NCBI GenBank assembly: GCA_031290325.1
Contig: JAITNU010000015.1
Coordinates: 1-15,300 of the forward strand
DNA length: 15,300 bases
Direction: 5' to 3'
Origin: Treponema sp.
GTDB taxonomy: Bacteria; Spirochaetota; Spirochaetia; Treponematales; Breznakiellaceae
How positions within the stretch are numbered: position 1 is the stretch's first letter; the number at the start of each line of letters is the position of its first letter. A program made the translations under genes and the position numbers. Below, piece after piece: positions 1 to 8,357 of this stretch. The notes under the pieces are model-generated. The model worked only from the letters and a program-made list of their open reading frames with translations. It was not told the DNA's origin and ran no database searches.

Positions 1-44
1 GGTTAAAAGGTAAATTATTTTTTGTTTTTTTTATAGGAGTTTTT

Positions 45-464
45 ATGAAAGAGAAGCAACACGTTCAGGCCATACCATCAACCGTATTGGCCGAAGCGCA
101 GACCAAAATAGAGGAAGCGCGCACCTTGCTTGCTCCCTATATGCTTGCACTTACCCCGGCTGAACGCCGAGAACTGCCAAAGATGGGGGAGAAAACCATT
201 GGGTTTGTGGAGAAAGCCTACGCCTTCGCCCGGCAAAACCCCGCGCTGAATCCACCCTTCCTGGATATAACCACGTTTGGCGTTGACTTTGGGGATGCCC
301 ACGGACTGTGGACCGTCCTGAACACAGTTCAGCAATTGGAACAGAACCTGAGCGACACCGCCATGATAGTCGGCAGCGAAGCAGCCTATCAAGCAGCCCT
401 GGTGTTCTATCAATCAGTGCAAATGGCGGCCTTTCAGGACATCCCCGGAGGGAAAGTCGTATAA
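45..464 (+). CDS. Conserved hypothetical protein, 139 aa
   Basis: A small soluble protein with no signal peptide or membrane segment. It starts at the ATG at 45, with AGGAG at 35-39 giving 5-base spacing. The sequence looks largely helical: an N-terminal helix (about residues 12-35), a LTPAERRELPKMGEKT segment (37-51), then a FLDITTFGVDFGDAHGLW stretch (72-89) and two further helices. From memory it resembles uncharacterised small proteins found in Bacteroidetes and treponemes; I cannot give a function. It converges on ftsH with 22 bases between the stop codons, so it is not in an operon with it. Its promoter would lie at or before the window edge. Confidence is high that it is a real gene (good RBS, protein-like composition) and low on function. 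Confidence 0.8.
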   Translation: MKEKQHVQAIPSTVLAEAQTKIEEARTLLAPYMLALTPAERRELPKMGEKTIGFVEKAYAFARQNPALNPPFLDITTFGVDFGDAHGLWTVLNTVQQLEQNLSDTAMIVGSEAAYQAALVFYQSVQMAAFQDIPGGKVV

Positions 465-486
465 TGGCTTCCCCACTTCCAACAGT

Positions 487-2406
487 TCAGATCAAAAAAT
501 CCATAAACTGCGTACCGTTGATGCTCTCACGGGCAATGAGGTATTCCGCGATTTTCGCAAGTTTATCACGGTTTTCCCGAAGGAGACTCAGTGCCGTTTC
601 GTGACATTCCCTGATGATACGGGAGATTTCTTCGTCCACTCCGGCGCTTGAAACATCCGACGCGGTGAATATGGGGCGGCCGTCCAGATACTGACTGCCA
701 GGGCTTTCAAGACCCATCATGCCAAACTTATCGCTCATACCGTACTGGGTTACTATGCTTCGGGCGAGTTTTGTGGCCTGCTCAATGTCGTTAGACGCGC
801 CGGTGCTTTCTTCGCCGAATTCGATTTCTTCTGCGGCCCGCCCTGCGAGGAGGGTGGTAATACGGGCGAGAAGTTCCGATTTAGTCATAAGGTAGCGTTC
901 CTCTTCAGGGACATTCATGGTATAGCCCAACGCCCCCATGGTCCGGGGAACAATGGTGATTTTTGTTACAGGTTGAGCGTTTTTCTGGAGAGCCGACGCA
1001 AGGGCGTGCCCCACTTCATGAAAGGCAACCATGCGCTTTTCTTTAGGATTTAAGATGCGGTCCTTCTTTTCCTTGCCCGCGATAACCACTTCTACCGCTT
1101 CCATAAGGTCTTCCTGAAGCACTTCCCCACGCCCTATGCGTACCGCACGAAGCGCCGCTTCGTTTACCATGTTGGCAAGGTCTGCACCGGTCGCGCCGCT
1201 AGTGGAACGGCTGATTTCTTTCATGTCCACATTGTTACCCAGGGTTACTTTTTTTCCGTGTACCCCGAGTATGGCCTCCCGTCCGGGAAGGTCGGGCTTA
1301 TCCACGATAACCCGCCGGTCAAAACGGCCGGGGCGGAGCAGGGCTTTGTCGAGAATCTCAGGCCGGTTCGTGGCCGCCAGAATCAGTATGCTTTTGGAAG
1401 AATCAAAGCCGTCCATTTCTGAGAGAAGCTGGTTCAGGGTTTGTTCCCGTTCGTCATTGCCGCCCATCTGGTTGTCACGGCTCTTGCCACTCGCGTCAAT
1501 CTCATCAATAAAAATGATACAGGGGCTGTGCTTGGCAGCCTGCGCAAAAAGATCACGCACACGACTCGCACCAACGCCGACAAACATTTCTACGAATTCA
1601 GAACCGGACAAAGAGAAAAAGGGAACCTTTGCCTCCCCGGCTACCGCCCTGGCGAGAAGCGTTTTTCCTGTTCCCGGAGGACCTACCAGAAGCGCGCCTT
1701 TGGGCTGTTTGGCACCAATCTTGCGGTACTTTTCCGGGCTTTGGAGGAAATCCACCAGTTCAATCAGGCTTTCTTTAGCCTCGTCCTGACCGGCTACATC
1801 GTTAAAAGTAACGCTGGTGTTTTTTTCCATGTCGTAGAATTTAGCCTTGGACTTGCCCACGTTCATCATACCCCCCAGCCCCCCACCGAGGTTCCCCGCG
1901 AACTTCCGCATAATAAAAAAATAGAGGAAATAAAAAATGAGCAAAGGGAAAACCCAACTGGAAATGAAACTCAGTATGGGGTTGGACTGGACGATGGGCC
2001 GGAAAAAGGCCACCTCATGTTCGAGGAGACGGTTTGTCAACAGCGGGTCATCCACCCTGCCAGTATAGAAAATCTGATCCCCCTGTGGAAAAGAGGGAAA
2101 AATGGAGCGGTTCGTAGTGGCGGCATTATCCAGTCTGAGAATAGTGCGGACCGTGTTCCCGTCACTTTCCCCTTTCAGGGTGAGGGCGATCTGCTCCTCC
2201 CCAATCTGCACCTGTTTTACCGCCCCGCTTTCCACGAGCTGTATAAACTGGCCGTACTCGATCTGCATCTTACTGCCGCTGGTCATACTGCTAATAAAAA
2301 TGTTAAGCGCGAAGGTGATGATAACCCCAATGATGAGGATGTTGAAGAGATTGGGCGTGTTCTGTACAGGCCCGCCGGCGTTTTTTTTCGGCTGATTCGG
2401 ATCCAT
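487..2406 (-). CDS. ftsH: ATP-dependent zinc metalloprotease FtsH
   Basis: Membrane-anchored AAA+ protease that extracts and degrades membrane and short-lived cytosolic proteins; acts as a hexamer at the inner membrane. The 639-aa product has the full family layout: TM1 (about 20-42), an extracytoplasmic domain, TM2 (about 146-167), a glycine-rich linker (171-180), then the AAA module with Walker A GPPGTGKT (242-249), pore loop FVG (275-277), Walker B IIFIDEID (297-304) and the second region of homology with arginine fingers R358/R361. The protease domain has the zinc motif HEVGH (463-467; HEAGH is commoner) and the third ligand D540 in GASND. Start: ATG at 2406 with AAAGGAG 6 bases upstream. 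It is monocistronic or weakly linked to glyQS, 282 bases upstream on the same strand. The length is normal and no defects are seen. Confidence 0.98.
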   Translation of the reverse strand: MDPNQPKKNAGGPVQNTPNLFNILIIGVIITFALNIFISSMTSGSKMQIEYGQFIQLVESGAVKQVQIGEEQIALTLKGESDGNTVRTILRLDNAATTNRSIFPSFPQGDQIFYTGRVDDPLLTNRLLEHEVAFFRPIVQSNPILSFISSWVFPLLIFYFLYFFIMRKFAGNLGGGLGGMMNVGKSKAKFYDMEKNTSVTFNDVAGQDEAKESLIELVDFLQSPEKYRKIGAKQPKGALLVGPPGTGKTLLARAVAGEAKVPFFSLSGSEFVEMFVGVGASRVRDLFAQAAKHSPCIIFIDEIDASGKSRDNQMGGNDEREQTLNQLLSEMDGFDSSKSILILAATNRPEILDKALLRPGRFDRRVIVDKPDLPGREAILGVHGKKVTLGNNVDMKEISRSTSGATGADLANMVNEAALRAVRIGRGEVLQEDLMEAVEVVIAGKEKKDRILNPKEKRMVAFHEVGHALASALQKNAQPVTKITIVPRTMGALGYTMNVPEEERYLMTKSELLARITTLLAGRAAEEIEFGEESTGASNDIEQATKLARSIVTQYGMSDKFGMMGLESPGSQYLDGRPIFTASDVSSAGVDEEISRIIRECHETALSLLRENRDKLAKIAEYLIARESINGTQFMDFLI

Positions 2407-2422
2407 GCTGGACTCCTTTTTT

Positions 2423-2464
2423 AGAAAAATTGAGAAAAATTGCGGGGACTTCCCCCGTATACGG
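2423..2464. repeat. Tandem 10-bp repeat and 10-bp palindrome in the ftsH leader
   Basis: AGAAAAATTG occurs twice in perfect tandem (2423-2432 and 2433-2442). It is followed by GGGGACTTCCCC (2444-2455, inverted arms GGGGA/TCCCC) and the perfect palindrome CCGTATACGG (2455-2464). All lie between the candidate promoter and the ftsH RBS, where a repressor could bind or the leader RNA could fold. No function is known to me. Confidence 0.5.
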
Positions 2465-2471
2465 CCATCTA

Positions 2472-2505
2472 CTTATAAAATAGTGATATTTGTGGAAAAC
2501 GTCAG
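2472..2505 (-). promoter_or_regulatory. Candidate ftsH promoter
   Basis: Read on the - strand, CTGACG (2500-2505) is followed after 17 bases by TATTTT (2477-2482), with an overlapping alternative -10 TATAAG (2472-2477). Each hexamer matches four of six consensus positions. It would give a leader of about 65 bases before the ftsH ATG. Weak matches; inference only. Confidence 0.35.
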
Positions 2506-2625
2506 ATAAATTTTTGTTATATGGTGTTATCTTTGGTTATATATTAAGGAATTTGGCCTGATTTTTTAGTATTTTTGTGCTATAGGTAAGAACGGTCTGT
2601 TTCCCATAGTCATACTTTTGTTTTG

Positions 2626-2677
2626 CCACAAAGTAACACAAAAGAAGCATACTATATGCTCTAGTGCTACTTTGTGG
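2626..2677. repeat. 52-bp nested inverted repeat between glyQS and ftsH
   Basis: Outer arms CCACAAAGTA (2626-2635) and TACTTTGTGG (2668-2677) are perfect complements. They extend to about 14 pairs on the - strand RNA with one G-U pair; the same position is an A-C mismatch on the + strand RNA, hinting that the - strand transcript is the functional one. Inside is a second hairpin, GCATA-CTA-TATGC (2647-2659). It lies 11 bases after the glyQS stop. There is no T-run after it on the - strand, so it is not a classic intrinsic terminator; mRNA 3'-end protection or a small mobile palindrome are alternatives. Confidence 0.55.
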
Positions 2678-2688
2678 TTTTGTAATTT

Positions 2689-4059
2689 CTATGCGTTCCG
2701 CCGGTACTCCTTGATCGCTTTCCGCAGCCGTTCCGCCAGTTCCCCCCGATTGACCCGGACCTGTTCCATGGAATCCCGGAAGCGCAGGGTTACGGTGCCG
2801 TTGTCCTTGGACTCGTAGTCGATGGTAACGCAGAAGGGCGTCCCCGCCTCGTCTTGCCGGCGGTACCGCCTCCCTATGGCCCCGGACTGGTCGTAGTCCG
2901 TGGCAAAGTCTTCCTTGAGTTCCCCCCGGATGTCCTGGGCCAGTTCTACAAGACCGTCCTTCTTCATGAGGGGGAGCACCGCCACCGTGATCGGCGCAAT
3001 GGCGGGGTGAAACCGGAGCACTGTCCGCCAATCATCATCAGTACCCTTATCTGCCACCTTCTCCTCATCGTAGGCATCACAGAGCAGCATGAGCAGGGTC
3101 CGGGTCAGCCCTGCGGAGGTCTCGATGATGAAGGGGAGGTACCGCTCTTTGTTGTCCTGGTCGATGTACTGCAAATCCTTGCCGCTGAACTCGGTGTGCC
3201 GGGTAAGGTCGTAGTTAGACCGGTTGTGGACACCCTCCAGTTCCTTCCAGCCCATGGGGAAGCAGTACTCGATATCGTAGGCATCCTTGGCATAGTGGGC
3301 CAGTTCGTTGGGACCGTGCTGGTGCCAGCGGAACTGGTTCATATTGACCCCGAGTTTCGCGTAATAGGCCCAGCGCCGCTTTTTCCATTCATTGAACCAT
3401 TCCACATCAGTACCAGGTTTGACAAAGTACTGCATCTCCATCTGCTCAAATTCGCAGGTGCGGAAGATAAAGTTCTTGGTGACGATTTCGTTCCGAAAAG
3501 CCTTGCCGATTTGGGCAATGCCAAAGGGAACCTTCATGCGGTTGGACTGGATGATGTTCTTGTAATTGACGTAGATCCCCTGGGCGGTTTCAGGCCGGAG
3601 GTATATGATATTGGCGGCCTCCTCCACCGGGCCGATGTGGGTCTTGAACATGAGGTTGAACTTCCGGATATCCGTCAGTTCCCCCCCACAATCAGGACAT
3701 TTTTTAGCCCTGAGATTTTCCTCTGGGATCATATCCGCCCGGAACCGGGTCTTACACTGCTTGCAGTCCACCAGGGGGTCGGTGAAATTCTCCACATGCC
3801 CCGATGCTTCCCACACCCTGGGGTGCATCAATATGGCCGCATCAAGCCCCACGATATTGTCGTGGAGCTGGGTCATCTCCTTCCACCAGACCTGGGCAAT
3901 ACGATTTTTCAGCTCTATCCCCAGGGGGCCGTAATCCCAGGCTCCGTTCTGGCCCCCGTAAATCTCTGACGATTGAAACACAAAACCACGCCGCTTGGCG
4001 AGGGACGTGATCTTCTCCATAGTTGCCTTACCCTGATGCTCGGTTAACGCTTCAGACAT
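2689..4059 (-). CDS. glyQS: Glycine--tRNA ligase (alpha2, eukaryotic/archaeal-like type)
   Basis: Class II aminoacyl-tRNA synthetase that charges tRNA-Gly; cytosolic homodimer. I place the start at ATG 4059 because GAGGAG lies 6 bases upstream; this gives 456 aa, normal for the alpha2 family, whereas the open frame continues to 4392 without an RBS or family-like sequence. A second possible start is M14 (MEKITSLAKRRG). Visible features: the N-terminal catalytic region with RGFVFQSSEIYGG, a zinc-binding pair CKQC (99-102) and CPDC (121-124), motif 2 around FRNE (188-191), motif 3 ETSAGLTRTLLM (313-324), and a C-terminal anticodon-binding domain from about 345 onward. It is divergent from the patatin gene, and ftsH lies downstream on the same strand. 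No T-box leader is seen. Confidence 0.96.
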   Translation of the reverse strand: MSEALTEHQGKATMEKITSLAKRRGFVFQSSEIYGGQNGAWDYGPLGIELKNRIAQVWWKEMTQLHDNIVGLDAAILMHPRVWEASGHVENFTDPLVDCKQCKTRFRADMIPEENLRAKKCPDCGGELTDIRKFNLMFKTHIGPVEEAANIIYLRPETAQGIYVNYKNIIQSNRMKVPFGIAQIGKAFRNEIVTKNFIFRTCEFEQMEMQYFVKPGTDVEWFNEWKKRRWAYYAKLGVNMNQFRWHQHGPNELAHYAKDAYDIEYCFPMGWKELEGVHNRSNYDLTRHTEFSGKDLQYIDQDNKERYLPFIIETSAGLTRTLLMLLCDAYDEEKVADKGTDDDWRTVLRFHPAIAPITVAVLPLMKKDGLVELAQDIRGELKEDFATDYDQSGAIGRRYRRQDEAGTPFCVTIDYESKDNGTVTLRFRDSMEQVRVNRGELAERLRKAIKEYRRNA

Positions 4060-4087
4060 GCATAGCTCCTCAATGTTGAATGAGGGT

Positions 4088-4117
4088 AGTATAGAGAACA
4101 AAGGGGGTCTATGGCGA
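4088..4117 (-). promoter_or_regulatory. Candidate glyQS promoter
   Basis: On the - strand TCGCCA (4112-4117) and TATACT (4088-4093) are separated by 18 bases. The -10 matches consensus at five of six positions. The predicted start near 4081 leaves a leader of about 22 bases that contains the GAGGAG RBS, which also supports the ATG at 4059. Confidence 0.45.
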
Positions 4118-4192
4118 GGGGTCTTGCCCATATCTGCAGTGAATTGTATTGTAAAATAGAAAAAAATCCATGAATGGGAAGCAGGCTCGATC

Positions 4193-5137
4193 ATGAAAGT
4201 AGCGAAAAGATTAAAGTGGGCCTTGGTCCTCTCTGGCGGTGGGGCTAAGGGTTTAGCCCATGTGGGTGTTTTAAATGCCCTCTCTGAAATGGGGGTGCCG
4301 GAACCTTCGCTCATCGTGGGAACCTCTATGGGCGCCATCATCGGCGGGCTGTACGCCTGCGGTATGAGCCCCTCGGAGCTTACCCGCTTCACCCTTGAGG
4401 ACTTTGATATTACGAAGTACCTGGATAGTTTCGTGTTTAAGCTGAACGGACCGGTGGGAAGGGTCTTTCAGACTGGTCAGATCCTGGGGAGCCTTGCTAC
4501 CAAGACGGGAATAGACTCAGGCCAGCGGCTCCTTAAACTCTTTGAGCAGCTCACCAGCGGAAAGACCTTTGGGGAAACCAGGATACCCTTTCGCTGTAAT
4601 GCGGTGGATCTCGTTTCAGGCCATGAAGTGGTGTTCGGGGTCGGGACCGAAACCGGTTCGGTTGCCCAGGCCATACGGGCATCCATGTCCTTTCCCGCCT
4701 TTTTCGAGCCTTTCAGTGATGGGAACCGTTACCTCATTGATGGGGGAGTTGCCGACAATATGCCGGTGTACCTTGCCCGGAACGAGGGGTTTACCCAGGT
4801 GCTGGCGGTGAACGTGGGCAGCTTTAACCCCATATCCCTGGGAGAACTCAAAAACGGTATCCAGGTGGTATTCCGTTCCCTGGAAACGACGCTGTATCTG
4901 AGCCGCTGCAGAGGGGCAAGCAAGGCGGACCTGACCATCCGTACAGGAAAGTCAGGCTCTGCCATTGATTTTTCCCGTAAGCAGGAACTCATTACCCTGG
5001 GGGAACAGGCGGTCCATAACGGTGAAAAGGAAGTCAGGGCCTTTTTCAGGAGGGGGATTGGCGTCAGCATCAGGGCGCTCATAGCCGGAAAACAGTATAA
5101 GGAATGTGGTATTATTGCAGAGGATACCGATGCGTAG
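4193..5137 (+). CDS. Patatin-like phospholipase family protein (RssA/YlbK-like)
   Basis: Serine lipid acyl hydrolase of the patatin family, using a Ser-Asp dyad. The 314-aa protein has the oxyanion loop SGGGAKG (14-20), the nucleophile elbow GTSMG (43-47, Ser45) and the catalytic Asp motif DGG (183-185, Asp183), in the usual order and spacing. There is no clear signal peptide, so it is probably cytosolic or peripherally bound to the inner membrane face. The ATG at 4193 has only a weak purine-rich upstream (GGGAAGCAGG, 4177-4185). It is the first gene of a compact operon: its stop overlaps the next ATG by 8 bases (ATGCGTAG), suggesting translational coupling with the acetyltransferase. The substrate is unknown; the active site looks intact. 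Confidence 0.92.
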   Translation: MKVAKRLKWALVLSGGGAKGLAHVGVLNALSEMGVPEPSLIVGTSMGAIIGGLYACGMSPSELTRFTLEDFDITKYLDSFVFKLNGPVGRVFQTGQILGSLATKTGIDSGQRLLKLFEQLTSGKTFGETRIPFRCNAVDLVSGHEVVFGVGTETGSVAQAIRASMSFPAFFEPFSDGNRYLIDGGVADNMPVYLARNEGFTQVLAVNVGSFNPISLGELKNGIQVVFRSLETTLYLSRCRGASKADLTIRTGKSGSAIDFSRKQELITLGEQAVHNGEKEVRAFFRRGIGVSIRALIAGKQYKECGIIAEDTDA

Positions 5138-6032
5138 ACTCCATAAAAGTATCGAATCCCTGGTGAATTCCTACAGCTTTTATGGTCTGGTGAACCATTC
5201 CGGTGGAGCCCCCAGCCGGGAGAGTATCGCAGCAATCCTCCGCAGTCTGGATGAACTCATCTTCCCCGGATTCAGGGAAGATGAGGATCTGGATCATGAT
5301 AATCTGTACTTGATTACCGCGGAAAAGGTATACCACATCGCCCGGGACCTGGTGCGGGAGGTGGAGAAGAGTATCGCCTTCTCTTTCAGGAACAGTAGCG
5401 GAGATTTTTCCTGCGGCCATGAGGGCTGTCATGCAGTGGCGGAACTCATCGTGGATGACTTCTTCGATGAAGTGCCGAAAATCAGGTGTGCCCTGGCCAT
5501 GGACATGCAGGCCGCCTTTCAGGGGGACCCGGCGGCGAAAAGTACCGCAGAGGTGATCCTCTCCTATCCTGGTTTCCAGGCCATTACCGTACACCGGCTG
5601 GCCCATTTCTTCTGGACCCGGCAGGTACCCCTCATCCCCCGGATGATGAGCGAACTGATCCACGGTCGCACCGGCATCGACATCCACCCCGGGGCCACTA
5701 TCGGGGAATCTTTTTTCATCGATCACGGCACCGGGGTGGTTATTGGAGAAACCACGGTGATAGGCAAGAACGTCAAACTCTACCAGGGGGTTACCTTAGG
5801 GGCGCTTTCGGTCAACAAAGAGGAGGGAAATAAGAAACGGCATCCCACCATCGAAGACGAGGTAACTATTTACGCAGGGGCCACCATATTAGGTGGTGAA
5901 ACCACCATAGGCCGGGGCTGTACCATCGGCGGCAATGTGTGGATCACCACATCGGTGCCCCCGGAAACCCTGGTCTACACCAAAACCGGTGAACAGGTGA
6001 TCAAGGTGAAGGAAAGTGATAATGAGCAGTGA
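5130..6032 (+). CDS. cysE: Serine O-acetyltransferase (EpsC/CysE-like, left-handed beta-helix)
   Basis: Transfers acetyl from acetyl-CoA to L-serine, making O-acetylserine for cysteine synthesis. The start is taken as ATG 5130 (300 aa), with AGAGG 6 bases upstream; the frame is also open to 5106, but that ATG lies inside the patatin gene without an RBS. The first 160 residues are the helical domain of the long EpsC-type enzymes. From about 178 the hexapeptide repeats of the left-handed beta-helix begin (GIDIHPGATIGE, GVVIGETTVIG, GATILGGETTIG). Expected catalytic residues are present: Asp198-His199 in the IDHGTG motif and His238 in KRHPTI. It overlaps the patatin gene by 8 bases and era by 11. 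An EPS-linked acetyltransferase role is the main alternative. Confidence 0.92.
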   Translation: MRRLHKSIESLVNSYSFYGLVNHSGGAPSRESIAAILRSLDELIFPGFREDEDLDHDNLYLITAEKVYHIARDLVREVEKSIAFSFRNSSGDFSCGHEGCHAVAELIVDDFFDEVPKIRCALAMDMQAAFQGDPAAKSTAEVILSYPGFQAITVHRLAHFFWTRQVPLIPRMMSELIHGRTGIDIHPGATIGESFFIDHGTGVVIGETTVIGKNVKLYQGVTLGALSVNKEEGNKKRHPTIEDEVTIYAGATILGGETTIGRGCTIGGNVWITTSVPPETLVYTKTGEQVIKVKESDNEQ

Positions 6033-6921
6033 AAAGAAAGCCGCCTTTGTTGCGGTGGTGGGCCGGCCCTCAGTGGGAAAGTCCACCCTGGTGAACCTCC
6101 TCTGCGGGGCAAAGGTGGCAATCGTGAGCGTGGTGCCCCAGACCACACGGAACGCCATCCGGGGCATCGTAAACCGTCCCGAAGGACAGTTGGTTTTTGT
6201 GGATACCCCTGGAAGACACGCCTCCACCCGGAAACTCAACAAGAAGCTCATCGAAGTATCAGACCGGTCCATAACAGATGCCGAGCTTGTACTCTATGTG
6301 TTGGACGCTTCCCGTGCTCCTGGGGAAGAAGAAGTGGCCATCACCGTCCGGCTTGCCCTTTGCGCTGATAAGACAGTGGTGGCGGTGAATAAGATGGATG
6401 CCCAGGGTGCAGATTATGAAGGGACCCTGGCGTTTCTCAAGAGCCATCTTCCAGGTATCCCCGCATCCCGGTGTCTTAAAGTCTCGGCCTTGAAACACGA
6501 GGGGGCTGAAGGGATTGTAAGCTGTCTCTTTGACATGGCCAGTGAAGGCCCTCCCCTGTACCCTGAAGAGTACTATACCGACCAAACCTTACCCTTCCGT
6601 ATTGCCGAAATCATCAGGGAAAAGGCTATTAACCGCCTGCGCCAGGAACTCCCCCATTCCCTCTATGTAGAGGTGGCGGACGCGGAGCTTCGGGACGAGG
6701 GGAAGCGGCTCTGGGTGCGGGCCTTTCTCATTACCGAACGGGAATCTCAGAAGGGTATAGTGGTGGGCAAGGGGGGCGAGATGATCAAGACTATCCGTCT
6801 GGCAGCCCAGCAGGAGTTGAACCGCCTTTTCGACTGGAAGGTTGAGCTGGATCTCCGGGTCAAAAGCTCACCGGATTGGCGTCATAACGACGCGGTCCTG
6901 CGGCGTTTGATCGCTCCCTGA
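6022..6921 (+). CDS. era: GTPase Era
   Basis: Essential GTPase that binds the 3' end of 16S rRNA and checks 30S subunit assembly. I choose ATG 6022 (299 aa), which has AAGGA 8 bases upstream; a GTG at 6016 is only 2 bases from that site. G motifs are all present: G1 GRPSVGKS (14-21), G2 PQTTR (39-43), G3 DTPG (61-64), G4 NKMD (123-126) and G5 SAL (155-157). The C-terminal KH RNA-binding domain shows IVVGKGGEMIK (246-256). Length is normal. It overlaps the end of cysE by 11 bases and is the last gene of the patatin-cysE-era operon; the MATE gene on the other strand ends 3 bases away, leaving no room for a separate terminator. Confidence 0.97.
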   Translation: MSSEKKAAFVAVVGRPSVGKSTLVNLLCGAKVAIVSVVPQTTRNAIRGIVNRPEGQLVFVDTPGRHASTRKLNKKLIEVSDRSITDAELVLYVLDASRAPGEEEVAITVRLALCADKTVVAVNKMDAQGADYEGTLAFLKSHLPGIPASRCLKVSALKHEGAEGIVSCLFDMASEGPPLYPEEYYTDQTLPFRIAEIIREKAINRLRQELPHSLYVEVADAELRDEGKRLWVRAFLITERESQKGIVVGKGGEMIKTIRLAAQQELNRLFDWKVELDLRVKSSPDWRHNDAVLRRLIAP

Positions 6922-6924
6922 TGT

Positions 6925-8319
6925 TCAACCGCCCCCGCTTTCCCGTGCAAGATTTCGTACCCAGCGTTCCTTGTTAAAGAAATGCCGGGCCACAAAATAC
7001 TTAGCTATATCGGAACTTTTCAAAATAGCAAACATCACCACCGGTTCGAGGGAGGTGCAGAGGGTCAGGATGAAGGCCCCGGGAACGAAGATCAGGGTAT
7101 TCACTGAGACATCGGCGTACATACCCATAGCGGTATCTCCCCCGGCACGGCTTATGGCAAACTGGGCGTTGAGCAAACACCAGAGGGGAAGGTATATCAG
7201 AATGACATACACCAGGCCCAGGCTGATGCTCCGGGCTGCAATGGTGAGGTTAGTGAACACCAGGGGAATGAGCGCTGTGGACGCACCGGCCCCCAGAATG
7301 GCGATGATGATGCCTGCGGCCACGGCCCCGGATTTGATCCACGCGGCCCTGCTCCGGGCCGTTTCCAGCTTACCTGCCCCGAGGCTCCCGCCGATCAAGA
7401 CCGTTGCAGTGGTCCAGATGCCACCGAAAAGCAAGAAGAAAATGTTCGCAATGGTCCAGCCCGCAGCCATACCCGCCACCACCTCAGCCCCGCCCCGGCC
7501 ATTGTACAGGGCGGTCATGATGGTCTCGGAGCTGATCCATGAGGCTTCAGAGAGGAACATCATCCCCGATTTGGTGAGGATAGTCTTAATCAGGCTCTTG
7601 TGGATATTGAACACCCGATTGAAAGCCACAAAGAAAGCTGTTTTTCTGCTTCTGACATAGATGAGAAATATGACTACCTCAACACACCGGGCGATAATGG
7701 TTGCGATAGCCGCGCCAGACACCTCAAGCCGGGGGGCGCCCAGGTTTCCGTAAATGAGGAGCCAGTTTCCCGTAGTATTGACCAGGGTCGCGGCAGCGGA
7801 AATGATGAGGGGGATTTTCGGCTCCCCGGTTTCCCTGAAAGAACTGCCGATAGCCAACGAGATGGCCATAGGGACCAAGGCCCAGGAGGTGAATCTGAGG
7901 TATACCTTTCCGGTGGCCACAATTGCTCCCTGAGCGGCATTGCCCATAGTCATGATTTTGAGCATCCCCTCCGGGACGGTCCAGTAGAGGATAAAATAGA
8001 GGACCGAAGCGGCCAGGGCGAGGATCACCTTGAACCGGTAGGCATGGCGCATCCCTTCAACATCACCAGCCCCCTTAAACTGGGCGATGTAGATCCCCCC
8101 TGCCCCGCAGATCGTATTGACTATAACGATGAAGACAAAATTGATTTGGTTTGATACATTTACCGCCGCCATGTTGATATCCCCCAGCCCGGCAACCATG
8201 AAGTTGTCGATGAGGGAGACCATGCTCATGATGAGCTGCTGGAGCATGACCGGCAAGGCGATACTCAAGGCTTCACGGTAAAAGCTCAAAGGTCCGAGAT
8301 TTTTTAATGGTGATTGCAT
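6925..8319 (-). CDS. MATE family efflux transporter
   Basis: Inner-membrane multidrug or metabolite antiporter of the MATE family, normally Na+ or H+ driven. The 464-aa product has about 12 hydrophobic segments in two homologous halves; the first half shows LPVMLQQLIMSMVSLIDNFMVAGLG (about 20-44), typical of the family. Substrate cannot be told from sequence. There is no Shine-Dalgarno near the ATG at 8319 (nearest purine run AAAAAAGAG is more than 12 bases away), and an in-frame TAA about ten codons upstream leaves little room for an earlier start. This resembles the leaderless arrangement seen for lysS and the rhomboid gene. It converges on era with 3 bases between stop codons. No damage is seen. 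Confidence 0.93.
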   Translation of the reverse strand: MQSPLKNLGPLSFYREALSIALPVMLQQLIMSMVSLIDNFMVAGLGDINMAAVNVSNQINFVFIVIVNTICGAGGIYIAQFKGAGDVEGMRHAYRFKVILALAASVLYFILYWTVPEGMLKIMTMGNAAQGAIVATGKVYLRFTSWALVPMAISLAIGSSFRETGEPKIPLIISAAATLVNTTGNWLLIYGNLGAPRLEVSGAAIATIIARCVEVVIFLIYVRSRKTAFFVAFNRVFNIHKSLIKTILTKSGMMFLSEASWISSETIMTALYNGRGGAEVVAGMAAGWTIANIFFLLFGGIWTTATVLIGGSLGAGKLETARSRAAWIKSGAVAAGIIIAILGAGASTALIPLVFTNLTIAARSISLGLVYVILIYLPLWCLLNAQFAISRAGGDTAMGMYADVSVNTLIFVPGAFILTLCTSLEPVVMFAILKSSDIAKYFVARHFFNKERWVRNLARESGGG

Positions 8320-8327
8320 AGAAATAC

Positions 8328-8357
8328 TGGATACTCTTTTTTATTCACCTTAGTCAA
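8328..8357 (-). promoter_or_regulatory. Candidate promoter immediately upstream of the MATE ATG
   Basis: On the - strand TTGACT (8352-8357, five of six) is followed after 18 bases by TATCCA (8328-8333, poor -10), 8 bases before the ATG. If used, the transcript would start within a few bases of the start codon. The weak -10 makes this the least certain of the three similar sites. Confidence 0.35.

Noticed and set aside
1441..2424. 327-codon open frame on the + strand inside ftsH
   Set aside because: Antisense shadow of ftsH; no RBS, and the frame lies opposite a conserved protein.
2854..3969. 371-codon open frame on the + strand inside glyQS
   Set aside because: Antisense shadow of the synthetase, with compositional bias explained by its codon usage.
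4060..4192. T-box riboswitch in the glyQS leader
   Set aside because: The leader from the candidate promoter is only about 22 bases, and no T-box sequence or antiterminator is visible.
4060..4392. Long N-terminal extension of glyQS (open frame to 4392)
   Set aside because: The ATG at 4059 has a clear GAGGAG and the family starts there; the extension overlaps the divergent patatin gene and has no family-like sequence.
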